Part shown: positions 18,897 to 27,970 of the stretch, in pieces
Numbering within the stretch: position 1 is the first letter of the stretch
Layout: each line of letters opens with the position of its first letter
DNA from: Bacillus sp. 2B10
Lineage (GTDB): Bacteria; Pseudomonadota; Alphaproteobacteria; Sphingomonadales; Sphingomonadaceae
Direction: 5' to 3'
DNA: 64,000 nucleotides
Assembly: GCA_003946805.1 (NCBI GenBank)
Contig: RPSH01000001.1
Coordinates: 62,001-126,000 of the forward strand
The notes under the pieces: generated by a model
Told to the model about the DNA's origin: nothing
Database searches by the model: none
Seen by the model: only the letters and a program-made list of their open reading frames with translations
Program-made: the position numbers and the translations under genes

Positions 18897-19894
18897 AGCG
18901 CGGCGATCGCCTGCGCCAGCGGAGCGACGGTCGCCGCATCCTGATCCCACGCGACCACCAGTCGCGCCTGCCCGGTGCCCCAGTCGTAGAAGTCGAACCC
19001 CGCGCTGCGCAAACCGGCGGCTTCACCGGCGGTGAGGCGCAGGAACACCTCGTTCGCCTCGACCACATGGACCAGCCGGTCGCCCGCCGCCTGCGCCAGC
19101 ACCGCCGCGCCGGCATTGGCGGCGCGGGCATTGTGCAGCCAGACGTCGCCGTCGAGCATCGCCAGCAGCTGCGCGGCGAGGAACCGGCCCTTGGACGCCA
19201 GCAGCCCGGCGCGCTTGCGGCGATAGCGCGCGACCTTCGCGAGATCGGGGCGGAAGAACACCAGTGCCTCCGCCGACATGCCGCCATTCTTGATGAAGCC
19301 GAACGACAGCGCGTCGACGCCTGCCCGCCACGTGACGTCGGCAGGCGCACAGCGGAGATGGGCGACGGCATTGGCGAAGCGCGCGCCGTCCATGTGCAGG
19401 CCGAGGTTGCGCGCCCTGGCGAGCGTGCCGATCGCAGCGACCTCGTCCGGGCCATAGACCCGACCCGCCTCGGTCGCCTGGGTGATCGAGATCGCGTGCG
19501 GCTGCACCTGATGCACGTCGTCGCGGATCGTCGCCAGGAACGCTTCGATGGTATCGGGGGCGAGCTTCGCGCCGTCGCCATCCAGCAGCATCAGCTTGGC
19601 GCCATGGGTGTAGAATTCGGGCGCGCCGCCCTCGTCATTCTGGATGTGCGCGTGTGCGTGACAGACGATGCCGCCATGCGGCGGGCACATCGCGGTCAGC
19701 GCGAGGCAGTTGGCGGCTGTGCCCGACGGGACCCACAATACCGCGACCTCGCACCCGAACAGCTCGCCGAACCGCGCATCGAGCCGCCGGCTCAGCGCGT
19801 CGCCGTCATAGGCGGTATCCTGCCCGTTCGCGGCGACGATCGCGTCGAGGACCGCGGGGCAGGCGGGGGCGGCGTTGTCGGAAAAGAAGCGCAT
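18893..19894 (-). CDS. ltaE: Low-specificity L-threonine aldolase
   Basis: This 333-residue PLP enzyme (fold type I) cleaves threonine or allo-threonine to glycine and acetaldehyde. Visible features are MRFFSDNAAPACPAVLDAI at the N-terminus, HAHIQNDEGGAPEF, the PLP-ring Asp in LGLHMDGARFANA, and the probable PLP lysine in SFGFIKNGG. In this context the lysine motif differs from the SKGLGAP form of the E. coli enzyme and resembles the SeqA-like alphaproteobacterial group. It is the first gene of a two-gene operon with the EamA transporter. Confidence 0.88.
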   Translation of the reverse strand: MRFFSDNAAPACPAVLDAIVAANGQDTAYDGDALSRRLDARFGELFGCEVAVLWVPSGTAANCLALTAMCPPHGGIVCHAHAHIQNDEGGAPEFYTHGAKLMLLDGDGAKLAPDTIEAFLATIRDDVHQVQPHAISITQATEAGRVYGPDEVAAIGTLARARNLGLHMDGARFANAVAHLRCAPADVTWRAGVDALSFGFIKNGGMSAEALVFFRPDLAKVARYRRKRAGLLASKGRFLAAQLLAMLDGDVWLHNARAANAGAAVLAQAAGDRLVHVVEANEVFLRLTAGEAAGLRSAGFDFYDWGTGQARLVVAWDQDAATVAPLAQAIAAL

Positions 19895-19957
19895 CGCAGC
19901 GTGTTGGCGGTGCAGGGGGCGGGGGTCAATGGCGGTTGCGGCGCGCGAGCGGTGGAC

Positions 19958-20130
19958 TCGTCATCCCCCGGATCAAGTCCTGGGTGACGGGTAGATGGGT
20001 TCGCCGCCCCTATTCTTCGTCACTCCCGCGTAGGCGGGAGTCCATATCCGCTGGCGTTTGCGGTCAGATCACTGCCGTTGCGTCAATGGATTCCTGCCTC
20101 CGCGGGAAGGACGAGGGGGCGTGGTGGCCG
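19958..20130. repeat. Family A-type elements, two cores between divergent/convergent genes
   Basis: Two hairpin cores are visible: CATCCCCCGGATCAAGTCC...GGGTGACG from about 19961, and TCACTCCCGCGTAGGCGGGA at about 20018-20037. A degenerate third arm (GGATTCCTGCCTCCGCGGGA) ends near 20106. The 259-bp gap between ltaE and the PBP gene holds only these. Confidence 0.7.
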
Positions 20131-20153
20131 TCATCGGGAATGACGGGGAAGCC

Positions 20154-22313
20154 CTACTGCTCGTCCTCCTCCGGCGCGCGGCGGTCCTCCGGCAGCAACG
20201 GTTCGTCCTCGCGGCGGCGGCGTTCGCGGGGGTCGAAGCGGACCTGGCCGTCGCGGTCGAGCGAGACGTCGAAGCCGGGGCCCTCGACCGTCACCGGCCC
20301 GTCGTCGGGAATGCCCAGCACGTCCTGTACCGCGTCGATCGCATTGTCGATCGGTTCGGGTTCGGGGGTGGTGACCGGGATTGGGTCGCGGATGTTCAAC
20401 GCCTGGCGCATGAAATCGCGCCAGATGCGCGCGGGCAGGCCGCCGCCGGCCAGCCCCGGATTGGGCGTGTTGTCGTCATTGCCCAGCCACACGCCGGCGA
20501 CGATCCCGCCGGCATAGCCGACGAACAGCGCGTCGCGATTGTCCTGCGTCGTGCCGGTCTTGCCGAACGCGTCGACCGGCAGGTTGGCGGCGATGCCGGT
20601 GCCCTGCCGGATCGAGGCGGCGAGCAGCGTGCGCATCCCCTCCAGCTCCTGCCGCGACAGCGTCCGCCGGGTCGAGCGCAGCCGGTCGAGCCAGGTCGGC
20701 TCGTCGGTTACGGCAAGGCCGCGCGGGATCACGGGCGCCTCGCCCGCGGCGATCGCGGCATAGGCGCTGGTGAGTTCGAGCAGCGACACCGTCGAGGTGC
20801 CGAGCGCGATCGAGGCTTCGTTGGCGATCGGGGTCGAGATGCCGAGGTCGCGCGCGGCGCGAATGACGTTCTTGACGCCGACCTCCTTGGTCAGGCGCGC
20901 GGCGGCGACGTTGCTCGACCGCTGGAACGCGCGTTCCAGCGTGATCGCGCCCAGATAGCGCCCGTCGCTGTTGCGCGGTTTCCATTCGCCGATCGTCACC
21001 GGTTCGTCGAGCACCTCGCTGTCGGGGGTCAGCCCGGAACGCATCGCGGCGAGATAGACGAACAGCTTGAAGGTCGATCCCGGCTGGCGCCGCGCCTGCA
21101 CCGCACGGTTGAACGGGCTGGCACCGTAATTCTTGCCGCCGACCATCGCGATGACCCGGCCGTCGGGGCGCATCGCCACGATCGCGACCTGCGTCTGCTT
21201 CAGCCCGGCGTTGCGCACCGCGCGTTCGGCGGCACGCTGCATGCGGATTTCCAGCGTCGTCGTGACCTTGCGATCCGCACCGACGCCGCCCTCGCGGTCG
21301 CGCGCCTGCGGCAGGACCCAGTCGGCGAAATAGGTGCCCGAGGGCAGGGTGCTGTTGTCGGTGACGCGCAGCACCGCGGGCCTGACCCGGTTCGCTTCGG
21401 CCGGGGTCAGGTAGCCGGCGGCCTCCATCGCGCCGACGACCACCGCCTGCCGCGCCCGCGCGCCCTTCAGGTTGCCGGTGGGCGCGAGGCGCGAGGGCGC
21501 CTTCACCAATCCCGCCAGCATCGCCGACTGGCCGACGGTCAGGTCCTTGGGCGCGCGGCTGAAATAATGGCGGGCGGCGGCGTCGAGGCCGTAGGCGTTG
21601 TCGCCGAAATAGGCGTTGGACAGATACCGGGACATGATCTCGTCCTTGGTCAGCCACGCCTCCAGCCAGAAGGCGATCAGGACCTCGCGGATCTTGCGTG
21701 CGGCGGTACGGTCGGAATCGAGGAACGCGTTCTTGGCAAGCTGCTGCGTGATCGTGCTCGCGCCCTGTCGCACGCCGCCTGCCGCGGTATTGGTCCACAT
21801 CGCGCGGGCGATGCCGCGCGGATCGATGCCCCAGTGCGTGCGGAAGCGGCGGTCCTCGATCGCCATGAACGCTTCGGTGACATGCGCGGGCAGCGTGGTC
21901 GCGTCGACCGGCTTGCCGATATTGGCACCGCGCTCGGCGATCGGCGTGCCCTCCGCCGACAGCAGCGTGATCGACGGCGGGGCGGGCGGTTCGAGCGATT
22001 TGGACAAAGGCGCGGTCAGCGCCAGCCAGCCGATCGCGATCACCAGCAGGACGATGAAGACGCCGAAGCCGCGCATGACCCAGCGCAGCCACCAGCGCAG
22101 CGGACGGCGTTTGCCGGCGGGCGTCGGTGCGTCGGGCGGGGGCGGCGGATCGCCAGCGCCGGGAAAGCTGCGGTCGTAATCGGCCAGCGCCTCGTCGAAC
22201 GCCGCCAGCCGCCGCCGCCGTTCCAGCGCGTCGCCGGTCAACGGGGTCGACAGGCGACCGATCCGGCTGGGATGGATCGGGCCGGAGGGCGGGGACGGGG
22301 GATCGTAAGCCAT
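20154..22313 (-). CDS. Class A penicillin-binding protein (bifunctional transglycosylase/transpeptidase)
   Basis: The protein has 719 residues. A Pro-rich cytoplasmic tail (1-72) is followed by one membrane helix (about 80-100) and a GT51 glycosyltransferase domain with catalytic Glu153 (AIEDRRF) and QGASTITQQLAKN. The transpeptidase domain has SXXK at Ser413-Lys416 (GSTFK), SXN at Ser466-Asn468, and KTGT at 585-588. It polymerises and cross-links peptidoglycan at the inner membrane. It is PBP1A-like but shorter than E. coli PBP1a, lacking the large inserted OB-type domain. A short Asp/Glu/Arg-rich tail ends the protein. Confidence 0.93.
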   Translation of the reverse strand: MAYDPPSPPSGPIHPSRIGRLSTPLTGDALERRRRLAAFDEALADYDRSFPGAGDPPPPPDAPTPAGKRRPLRWWLRWVMRGFGVFIVLLVIAIGWLALTAPLSKSLEPPAPPSITLLSAEGTPIAERGANIGKPVDATTLPAHVTEAFMAIEDRRFRTHWGIDPRGIARAMWTNTAAGGVRQGASTITQQLAKNAFLDSDRTAARKIREVLIAFWLEAWLTKDEIMSRYLSNAYFGDNAYGLDAAARHYFSRAPKDLTVGQSAMLAGLVKAPSRLAPTGNLKGARARQAVVVGAMEAAGYLTPAEANRVRPAVLRVTDNSTLPSGTYFADWVLPQARDREGGVGADRKVTTTLEIRMQRAAERAVRNAGLKQTQVAIVAMRPDGRVIAMVGGKNYGASPFNRAVQARRQPGSTFKLFVYLAAMRSGLTPDSEVLDEPVTIGEWKPRNSDGRYLGAITLERAFQRSSNVAAARLTKEVGVKNVIRAARDLGISTPIANEASIALGTSTVSLLELTSAYAAIAAGEAPVIPRGLAVTDEPTWLDRLRSTRRTLSRQELEGMRTLLAASIRQGTGIAANLPVDAFGKTGTTQDNRDALFVGYAGGIVAGVWLGNDDNTPNPGLAGGGLPARIWRDFMRQALNIRDPIPVTTPEPEPIDNAIDAVQDVLGIPDDGPVTVEGPGFDVSLDRDGQVRFDPRERRRREDEPLLPEDRRAPEEDEQ

Positions 22314-22449
22314 GATACCGGCCGTGTATTATCGGTCTGATACAGCCTCGGCAAGCACGGTTGCGGCGGGGCGAGGGTGCGGGGCGGACGGTATTCGGAA
22401 CCGTGGCGACGCCCGAACGCTAAACGCCGGCAACAACGGGAGATTTACC

Positions 22450-22812
22450 GTGGACGACGATCGTATCTGGAATTTCGAGGAAAGCCTGTGGACCGCCGAC
22501 GCGGCGCATTACGAGGAGTCGGTCGACAACGAATGCCTGATGGTGCTGCCGACGCCGCCGTTCGTGTTTACGGGCGGGCAGGCGATCGACGCGGTCAAGG
22601 ACACGCCGCGCTGGGAGCAGGTATCGCTGACCGAGCGTCAGGTCGCGCGGCCGCAGGAAGGGCTGATCGTGGTCGCGTACAAGGCGGAGGCGCACAAGGG
22701 CGGCGAGGCGTATGTGGCGTATTGCACCTCGACCTATCGCTGGATCGAGCACGGCGTCTGGACGGTGGTCCAGCACCAGCAGACGCCGCCGTTGACGTCG
22801 AAGGGGGACTGA
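22450..22812 (+). CDS. DUF4440/SnoaL-like small protein
   Basis: The protein has 120 residues. I chose the GTG at 22450 because GGGAG lies 8 bases upstream and the fold begins at IWNFEESLW; an in-frame ATG 46 codons earlier would add a low-complexity segment. The pattern of an N-terminal helix, then repeated strands (LIVVAYKAEAH, AYVAYCTSTYRW, GVWTVVQHQQTP) is that of the NTF2-like DUF4440 family, which includes isomerase-like and ligand-binding proteins. No active-site assignment is possible. Confidence 0.75.
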   Translation: MDDDRIWNFEESLWTADAAHYEESVDNECLMVLPTPPFVFTGGQAIDAVKDTPRWEQVSLTERQVARPQEGLIVVAYKAEAHKGGEAYVAYCTSTYRWIEHGVWTVVQHQQTPPLTSKGD

Positions 22813-22821
22813 GCGCAGCCT

Positions 22822-22920
22822 TCGTCATTCCCGCGCAGGCGGGAATCCATAGCCGCTGCCGTGTAAGGTCGAGCCGCTGCGGTTGCGTTTATGGGTCACC
22901 GCCTGCGCGGGGACGACCAA
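22822..22920. repeat. Family A-type elements between convergent genes
   Basis: CGTCATTCCCGCGCAGGCGGGAATCC forms a compact hairpin at 22824-22849. A second arm, GTCACCGCCTGCGCGGGGAC, ends near 22915. It lies between the DUF4440 gene and the convergent small monooxygenase-like gene. Confidence 0.7.
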
Positions 22921-22955
22921 CGACGAACGACGAACGACGAACGACGAACGACGAG
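22921..22955. repeat. Heptamer tandem repeat (CGACGAA)
   Basis: Four perfect copies of CGACGAA are followed by a partial fifth, directly adjoining a family A element. This is a short simple-sequence tract that could vary in copy number by slippage. It lies 6 bases beyond the stop codon of the next (minus-strand) gene. Confidence 0.85.
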
Positions 22956-22960
22956 TGGCG

Positions 22961-23401
22961 TCAGCGCTCGCGCTTCGGCGTCAGCCACACGCCACCTGTC
23001 GTTCGTGGCATGTCGAACGTCATCGGATCATGACCGTTCGCAGGACGATGTACTTTCGAGGCGCGACCTTCGCTTCGCATCCGCCGGTCGGCTTCGTTCC
23101 AGTCGGGTAGCGTCGCATCGTCCTGCACCCAGTGCGCGACGCTCGCCTGATCGCACCAGTTCATCAGCTTTGGCATCGCGCGGCGGTGCGGCCCGACGGT
23201 CATGTAGGCGCGCATCGCTGCGGCGTCGGTCCACGCCGTCATCGTCCAATAGGTTTGCCGCCGATCCGCGAGCATCCGCCCGCCCAGATAGCCTTCGGCG
23301 CGCCTGACCTGTCGCGCGCTCTGCCACGTTTCGATCAGGAACGCGGGAAGGAAGCGGATGGCGCGGACGCGCAGCCGGGTGATGCTGACGAACGCCGTCA
23401 C
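22961..23401 (-). CDS. DUF3291 / antibiotic-biosynthesis-monooxygenase-like protein
   Basis: The protein has 146 residues with a GTG start overlapping the HNH gene stop (GTGA). The segment VSITRLRVRAIRFLPAFL, then LADRRQTYWTMTAWTDAAAM and YMTVGPHRRAMPKL match the dimeric alpha-beta barrel pattern of DUF3291/ABM-type proteins, where the WT-x-W strand is typical. The last 25 residues are charged and less conserved-looking. The substrate is unknown. It is co-transcribed with the HNH gene. Confidence 0.7.
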   Translation of the reverse strand: MTAFVSITRLRVRAIRFLPAFLIETWQSARQVRRAEGYLGGRMLADRRQTYWTMTAWTDAAAMRAYMTVGPHRRAMPKLMNWCDQASVAHWVQDDATLPDWNEADRRMRSEGRASKVHRPANGHDPMTFDMPRTTGGVWLTPKRER

Positions 23402-23964
23402 GCCTCCAGCTCGACGTCCCAGTACAGCCAGTCGTGCCACGTCTCGTGCAGGTGGTGGGGCGGGAAGCGGCGGCCCTGTTCCTGCAGCTGCCAGCTGGTC
23501 GGACGGATCGGGCGGACGTGGAGCGGCATCGCCGCCTGTTTCGGGGTCCGGCCGCCCTTGCGCAGGTTGCACGGCGCGCAGGCGGTGGCGACATTTTCCC
23601 ATGTCGTGCGGCCGCCCTGTGCGCGCGGGATGACGTGGTCGAAGGTCAGGTCGTGCGTCGCGCCGCAATACTGGCAGCTGAACCGGTCGCGCAGGAACAG
23701 GTTGAAGCGGGTGAACGCCGGAAATTCCGACGGCCGGACATATTGCTTGAGCGCGATCACCGACGGCAGCTTGATGCGCGCGGTCGGGCTGCACACTTCG
23801 CGGTCATATTGGTCGACGATGTCGACCCGGTCGAGAAACACGGCCTTAACCGCTGTCTGCCATGGCCAGACGCTGAGCGGATAATAGCTCAACGGCGTAT
23901 AGTCCGCGTTGAGCACCAGCGCGGGACAGCCATCGGGATGGCGGAGGCGATCGGGATGGTACAT
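23398..23964 (-). CDS. HNH endonuclease family protein
   Basis: The protein has 188 residues. The start ATG at 23964 has GAGGGGGA five bases upstream. The HNH domain has CQYCGATHDLTFDHVIPRAQGG with zinc-ribbon CxxC, then CAPCNLRKGG. The N-terminal part (ALVLNADYTPLSYYPLSVW) is shared with a broad bacterial family often called 5-methylcytosine-specific-like HNH proteins. These are housekeeping genes in many alphaproteobacteria, and their nuclease target is unknown. Nothing suggests a restriction partner here. Confidence 0.88.
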   Translation of the reverse strand: MYHPDRLRHPDGCPALVLNADYTPLSYYPLSVWPWQTAVKAVFLDRVDIVDQYDREVCSPTARIKLPSVIALKQYVRPSEFPAFTRFNLFLRDRFSCQYCGATHDLTFDHVIPRAQGGRTTWENVATACAPCNLRKGGRTPKQAAMPLHVRPIRPTSWQLQEQGRRFPPHHLHETWHDWLYWDVELEA

Positions 23965-24020
23965 GAAGTCCCCCTCGCGTAAACGTCGCCGCCGATATGA
24001 TCGGCAACGATGACGCGGAC

Positions 24021-24920
24021 ATGACAGCACGGGGCGATAGCGCGAGTCAAACCGGCGCGGTCGTCACCCGTTTCGCGCCGAGCCCGACCGGCCTGCTCCA
24101 TGCCGGCCATGCGGTCGCGGCGATCGAATCGCACGATCGCGCGCGCAGGGTGGGTGGACGGTTCCTGCTCAGGATCGAGGATATCGATGGCGCGCGCAGC
24201 CGGGCGGAGCATGTCGCGGGCATCCTGGCCGACCTGCAATGGCTCGGCCTCGCATGGGACGGGGAGGTCGTGTTCCAGTCGGCGCGGATGCCGATATATG
24301 CCGCCGCGCTCGACCGGTTGCGGGCGCGCGGGCTGGTCTATCCCTGTTTCTGCACCCGTGCCGAAATCGCGCGCGAGGTGGCGGCGAGTGCGTCGGCGCC
24401 GCACGGGGTCGACGGCGTCGTCTATCCGGGAACCTGTCGGCATATCGCCCCCGACATTGCTGCGGCGCGCCTTGGCGAGCCGCATGCGTGGCGGATCGAC
24501 ATGGCGCGGGCGGTGGCGCTGGCCGGGCCGCTGGCGTGGCACGACGAGATCGCCGGGCGGGTCGTCGCCGATCCGCTGGCGCAGGGCGACGTGGTGCTGG
24601 CGCGCAAGGATGCCGGGACCAGCTATCATCTGGCGGTGACGCTCGACGACGCCGCGCAGGGCGTGAGCCATGTCGTGCGCGGGGTCGATCTGTTCGCGGC
24701 GACGCATGTACACCGGCTGTTGCAGGCGCTGCTCGACCTGCCGGTGCCGGTATGGCGGCACCATCCGCTGTTGCTGGGCCCGGACGGGCAGCGACTGGCC
24801 AAGCGCAACGGCTCGCCGACGCTGGCCGGGCTGCGCGCGGCGGGCGTCGACGGGCGCGCCTTTGCCGACTATCTGCGCGACGGCACGCTACCCATTGGCT
24901 TTGCGCGGGCGAACGCCTAG
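24021..24920 (+). CDS. gluQRS: Glutamyl-Q tRNA(Asp) synthetase
   Basis: The protein has 299 residues from ATG 24021; an ATG eight codons upstream (23997) is also possible. It is a truncated GluRS paralogue that attaches glutamate to queuosine at position 34 of tRNA(Asp). It has the HIGH-like motif FAPSPTGLLHAGHAV, the zinc-binding YPCFCTRAEI and YPGTCR, and a degenerate KMSKS (RLAKRNGS). No anticodon-binding domain is present, as expected. A queuosine-precursor transporter gene lies at about 33.3 kb in the same window. Confidence 0.93.
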   Translation: MTARGDSASQTGAVVTRFAPSPTGLLHAGHAVAAIESHDRARRVGGRFLLRIEDIDGARSRAEHVAGILADLQWLGLAWDGEVVFQSARMPIYAAALDRLRARGLVYPCFCTRAEIAREVAASASAPHGVDGVVYPGTCRHIAPDIAAARLGEPHAWRIDMARAVALAGPLAWHDEIAGRVVADPLAQGDVVLARKDAGTSYHLAVTLDDAAQGVSHVVRGVDLFAATHVHRLLQALLDLPVPVWRHHPLLLGPDGQRLAKRNGSPTLAGLRAAGVDGRAFADYLRDGTLPIGFARANA

Positions 24921-24929
24921 TTTCAGTAG

Positions 24930-25157
24930 ATGAACACCTTCCTCGTCCTGTTGCTGATCGCGGCGATGATCGCGGTCGTCGTCGCGCTGGTCCGCGGCAT
25001 CGTGTCGTTCCTGGCACAGGGGTCCGCCGAGGTGCGGGGCGAGGGGCCGAGCGAACATGCGCTGAAATCGAACAAGATGATGCAGGCGCGCGTGCTGTTC
25101 CAGGCGATCGCGATCCTGATCGTCGTCGTGCTGCTGTTCGTCGCCGGCCGCACCTGA
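24930..25157 (+). CDS. HIG1 domain, twin-transmembrane protein
   Basis: The protein has 75 residues and two membrane helices (about 3-25 and 53-72) joined by a polar loop ending HALKSNKMMQARVLFQA. That loop sequence is the HIG1 signature. Mitochondrial relatives (Rcf1/HIGD) bind cytochrome c oxidase and respiratory supercomplexes; a respiratory role in bacteria is by homology only. It lies 9 bases after gluQRS and 7 bases before the cobalamin adenosyltransferase gene, so it is probably in the same operon. Confidence 0.85.
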   Translation: MNTFLVLLLIAAMIAVVVALVRGIVSFLAQGSAEVRGEGPSEHALKSNKMMQARVLFQAIAILIVVVLLFVAGRT

Positions 25158-25164
25158 CGCACCG

Positions 25165-25731
25165 ATGGTAAAGCTGACCAAGATCTATACCCGCACCGGC
25201 GATGGCGGAACGACCGGGCTGGTCGATGGATCGCGCGTGGCGAAGGACGCCGCGGTGATGCAGGCGATCGGTGACGTCGACGAAGCCAATTCGGCGCTGG
25301 GCGTCGCGATCGTCGCGCTGGGCGATCATCCGGACGCGGCGACGCTGCTGACGATCCAGAACGACCTGTTCGACCTGGGTGCCGATCTGGCCACGCCGGC
25401 CGCGATCGGGGGGGCGCTGCGCATCGTGCCCGAGCAGGTGACCGCGCTGGAGACGGCGATCGACCGCGCCAATGCCGGATTGTCGCCGCTGACCAGCTTC
25501 ATCCTGCCCGGCGGCTCGGGGGCCGCCGCGGCGCTGCATCTGGCGCGCGCGATCGTGCGGCGGGCGGAGCGATCGGCGGTGGCGGCGTCGCACGATGCCG
25601 CGCTCAACCCGCATCTGCTCGCCTATCTCAACCGGCTGTCGGATTTTCTGTTCGTTTTCGCGCGGCTTGTGAACAAAAGCGCCGGCGGCGACGTTTTATG
25701 GGTCCCGGGCGGGGAGCGTCCGAAACCCTAG
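25165..25731 (+). CDS. Corrinoid adenosyltransferase, PduO type
   Basis: This 188-residue protein transfers the adenosyl group of ATP to cob(I)alamin, making coenzyme B12. The N-terminal ATP-binding motif is [18 protein letters not shown]; later comes [11 protein letters not shown], the loop [18 protein letters not shown] with RRAERS, and [13 protein letters not shown]. Length is typical of trimeric PduO/CobO-type enzymes. B12-dependent enzymes that would use the product are not in the window. Confidence 0.93.
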   Translation: MVKLTKIYTRTGDGGTTGLVDGSRVAKDAAVMQAIGDVDEANSALGVAIVALGDHPDAATLLTIQNDLFDLGADLATPAAIGGALRIVPEQVTALETAIDRANAGLSPLTSFILPGGSGAAAALHLARAIVRRAERSAVAASHDAALNPHLLAYLNRLSDFLFVFARLVNKSAGGDVLWVPGGERPKP

Positions 25732-25742
25732 GAGCGACGACC

Positions 25743-26999
25743 ATGCGAGCGACACCGGCCGATCGGTCCGACCATGCGCTCGTCGATCGCTACCGCGCCG
25801 TCCGCTCGCTGACCGACGATCTTGCCGCGCCGCTGTCCGATGCCGATGCCACCGTGCAGTCGATGGACGATGCCTCGCCGGTCAAATGGCATATGGCGCA
25901 CACGACGTGGTTCTTCGAAACCTTTGTCCTGCGCGATCATGTGCCGGGCTACAGGCTGCACGACGAACGCTTCCCGTTCCTGTTCAACAGCTATTACGAG
26001 GCCGAAGGTCGTCGTCATGCCCGCGCGCGGCGGGGGATGATTACCCGGCCGAGCCTCGACGAGGTGCGTGGCTATCGCGCCGCCATCGACGCGGCACTGG
26101 TCGCGGCGTTTCCCGGCCTGAACGATGCGGCGCGCGCGCTGGTCGCGCTGGGCTGCAACCACGAGGAACAGCATCAGGAACTGCTGCTGACCGACATCCT
26201 CCATCATTTCAGCGAGAACCCGCTGGAACCCGCGATGTTCGCGCCGGAGCCCAAGCGCCCGGTCGGCGTGCCGGCGCCGATCGGCTGGATCGGGCATGGC
26301 GGCGGGATCGTGCAGGTCGGGCATGGCGGAGCGGGCTTCGCGTTCGATTGCGAGGGGCCGCGCCACGACGCGTTGCTCCATCCCCATGCGATCGCCGACC
26401 GCACCGTCACCAATGGCGAATGGGCGGCGTTCATCGCGGACGGCGGCTATGCCGATGCCCGCCTGTGGCTGGCCGATGGCTGGGCATGGGTGCAGGCGAA
26501 CGGCATCGTGGCACCGCTCTATTGGGAACGGCGCGACGACGTATGGACCCGGTTCGGGCTGGACGGGCGCCGGGCGATCGACCCCGCCGCGCCGGTGACG
26601 CATGTCAGCTTCTTCGAGGCGGATGCCTATGCCAGCTGGGCCGGGGCGCGGCTGCCGACCGAGTTCGAATGGGAAGCCGCCGCAGCGGCGCACGACCCCG
26701 CGGGCGGCAACCAGCTCGACCACGCCCATGCCGTCGAACCGCGGCCGTCGACGGGCGGGCCGGCGTTCTTCGGCGACGTGTGGCAATGGACCGGCAGCGC
26801 GTACCGCCCCTACCCGCGCTTCCAGACCGCCGAGGGTGCGGTCGGCGAATATAACGGCAAGTTCATGAGCGGGCAGTTCGTGCTGCGCGGCAGTTCGTGC
26901 GCCACGCCGCGCGGCCATTCGCGCGCCTGCTACCGCAACTTCTTCTACCCCCATCAGCGCTGGCAGTTCACCGGCGTCCGCCTTGCGAAGGATCTGTGA
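25743..26999 (+). CDS. egtB: Ergothioneine biosynthesis protein EgtB-type sulfoxide synthase
   Basis: This 418-residue non-heme iron enzyme joins the trimethylhistidine imidazole to a thiol donor with O2. The N-terminal DinB-like domain provides iron ligands: WHMAHTTWF (His50 or His53) and His140/His144 ([11 protein letters not shown]). The C-terminal half is a formylglycine-generating-enzyme-like domain with [14 protein letters not shown] and [23 protein letters not shown]. The donor (gamma-glutamylcysteine or cysteine) cannot be told from sequence. The TGA stop overlaps the egtD start by one base. egtA, egtC and egtE are not in the window. Confidence 0.93.
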   Translation: MRATPADRSDHALVDRYRAVRSLTDDLAAPLSDADATVQSMDDASPVKWHMAHTTWFFETFVLRDHVPGYRLHDERFPFLFNSYYEAEGRRHARARRGMITRPSLDEVRGYRAAIDAALVAAFPGLNDAARALVALGCNHEEQHQELLLTDILHHFSENPLEPAMFAPEPKRPVGVPAPIGWIGHGGGIVQVGHGGAGFAFDCEGPRHDALLHPHAIADRTVTNGEWAAFIADGGYADARLWLADGWAWVQANGIVAPLYWERRDDVWTRFGLDGRRAIDPAAPVTHVSFFEADAYASWAGARLPTEFEWEAAAAAHDPAGGNQLDHAHAVEPRPSTGGPAFFGDVWQWTGSAYRPYPRFQTAEGAVGEYNGKFMSGQFVLRGSSCATPRGHSRACYRNFFYPHQRWQFTGVRLAKDL

Positions 27000-27970
27000 T
27001 GCTCAGGAGCGACGACGTGCCGATGGCGACCCGCACCGATCCCGCGTTCCGCGCCGATGTGCTGGCCGGGCTGTCGCTGTCGCAAAAGGCGATTCCCGCG
27101 CGCTGGTTCTACGACCGCAAGGGGTCGGAGCTGTTCGAGGACATCACCGCCCTGCCCGAATATTATCCGACGCGTGCCGAGACGGCGATCCTCCGGACGA
27201 TCTGCCCCGAGCTGGTCGGCGCGGTCGGCGACGGGGTGGCGGTGGTCGAGTTCGGATCGGGATCGTCGGTCAAGACGCCGATCGTGCTGAACTGCATCGA
27301 ACCCGCCGCCTATGTCCCGATCGATATCTCGGGCGATTTCCTGCGGTCGTCGGCGGCGACGCTCGGCAGCCGGTTTCCCGGCCTGCCGGTGCTGCCGGTC
27401 GAGGCCGATTTCATGCACCCCGTGCCGCTGCCCCCGCAGGTTGCGGACATGCCCAAGCTGGGCTTCTTTCCCGGATCGACGATCGGCAACATGGAGCCGC
27501 TGGCCGCCGGCACGTTGCTGCGCGCGATGCGCGACTGGCTGGGCGAAGGCGCGATGCTGCTGATCGGGATCGACCGGATCAAGGACGAAGCGACGCTGGT
27601 CGCCGCCTATGACGATGCGGCCGGGGTGACGGCGGCGTTCAACATGAACCTGCTCGACCGGATCAATCGCGAACTGTCGGGCACGGTGCCGGTCGACGCC
27701 TTTGGCCATGAGGCGCGCTGGAACGACGATGCCGCGCGGATCGAAATGCACCTGCGCGCGACGCGCGACGTGGCGTTCACCGTCGACGGCCGCGACTTCG
27801 CGATGCGGGCGGGTGAGACGATCCATACCGAGAACAGCCACAAATATGGCGACCGCGACGCGCGATTGCTGTTGCGCAGCGGCGGATGGACCCCGGTGCA
27901 GCAATGGTGCGGCGACGGCTCGTTCTGCGTGATCCTTGCCGAAGCACGGCCGGTGCCGATCGCGCCGTGA
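26999..27970 (+). CDS. egtD: L-histidine N(alpha)-methyltransferase
   Basis: This 323-residue SAM-dependent enzyme trimethylates histidine to hercynine, the first ergothioneine step. Family features are ARWFYDRKGSELFEDITALPEYYPTR-type N-terminus (residues about 32-55), the SAM-binding VVEFGSGSSVKT, YVPIDISGDFL, GFFPGSTIGNMEP and the C-terminal HTENSHKY. It follows egtB with one shared base. The downstream EEP gene begins inside its stop codon (GTGA). Confidence 0.95.
   Translation: MLRSDDVPMATRTDPAFRADVLAGLSLSQKAIPARWFYDRKGSELFEDITALPEYYPTRAETAILRTICPELVGAVGDGVAVVEFGSGSSVKTPIVLNCIEPAAYVPIDISGDFLRSSAATLGSRFPGLPVLPVEADFMHPVPLPPQVADMPKLGFFPGSTIGNMEPLAAGTLLRAMRDWLGEGAMLLIGIDRIKDEATLVAAYDDAAGVTAAFNMNLLDRINRELSGTVPVDAFGHEARWNDDAARIEMHLRATRDVAFTVDGRDFAMRAGETIHTENSHKYGDRDARLLLRSGGWTPVQQWCGDGSFCVILAEARPVPIAP

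Noticed and set aside
22921-22955. CRISPR-like array
   Set aside because: The repeats are 7-bp units without spacers; no cas genes are present.
23398-23964. HNH gene as part of a restriction or defence system
   Set aside because: No methylase, helicase or toxin-like partner is next to it; the family is a widespread single-gene type.
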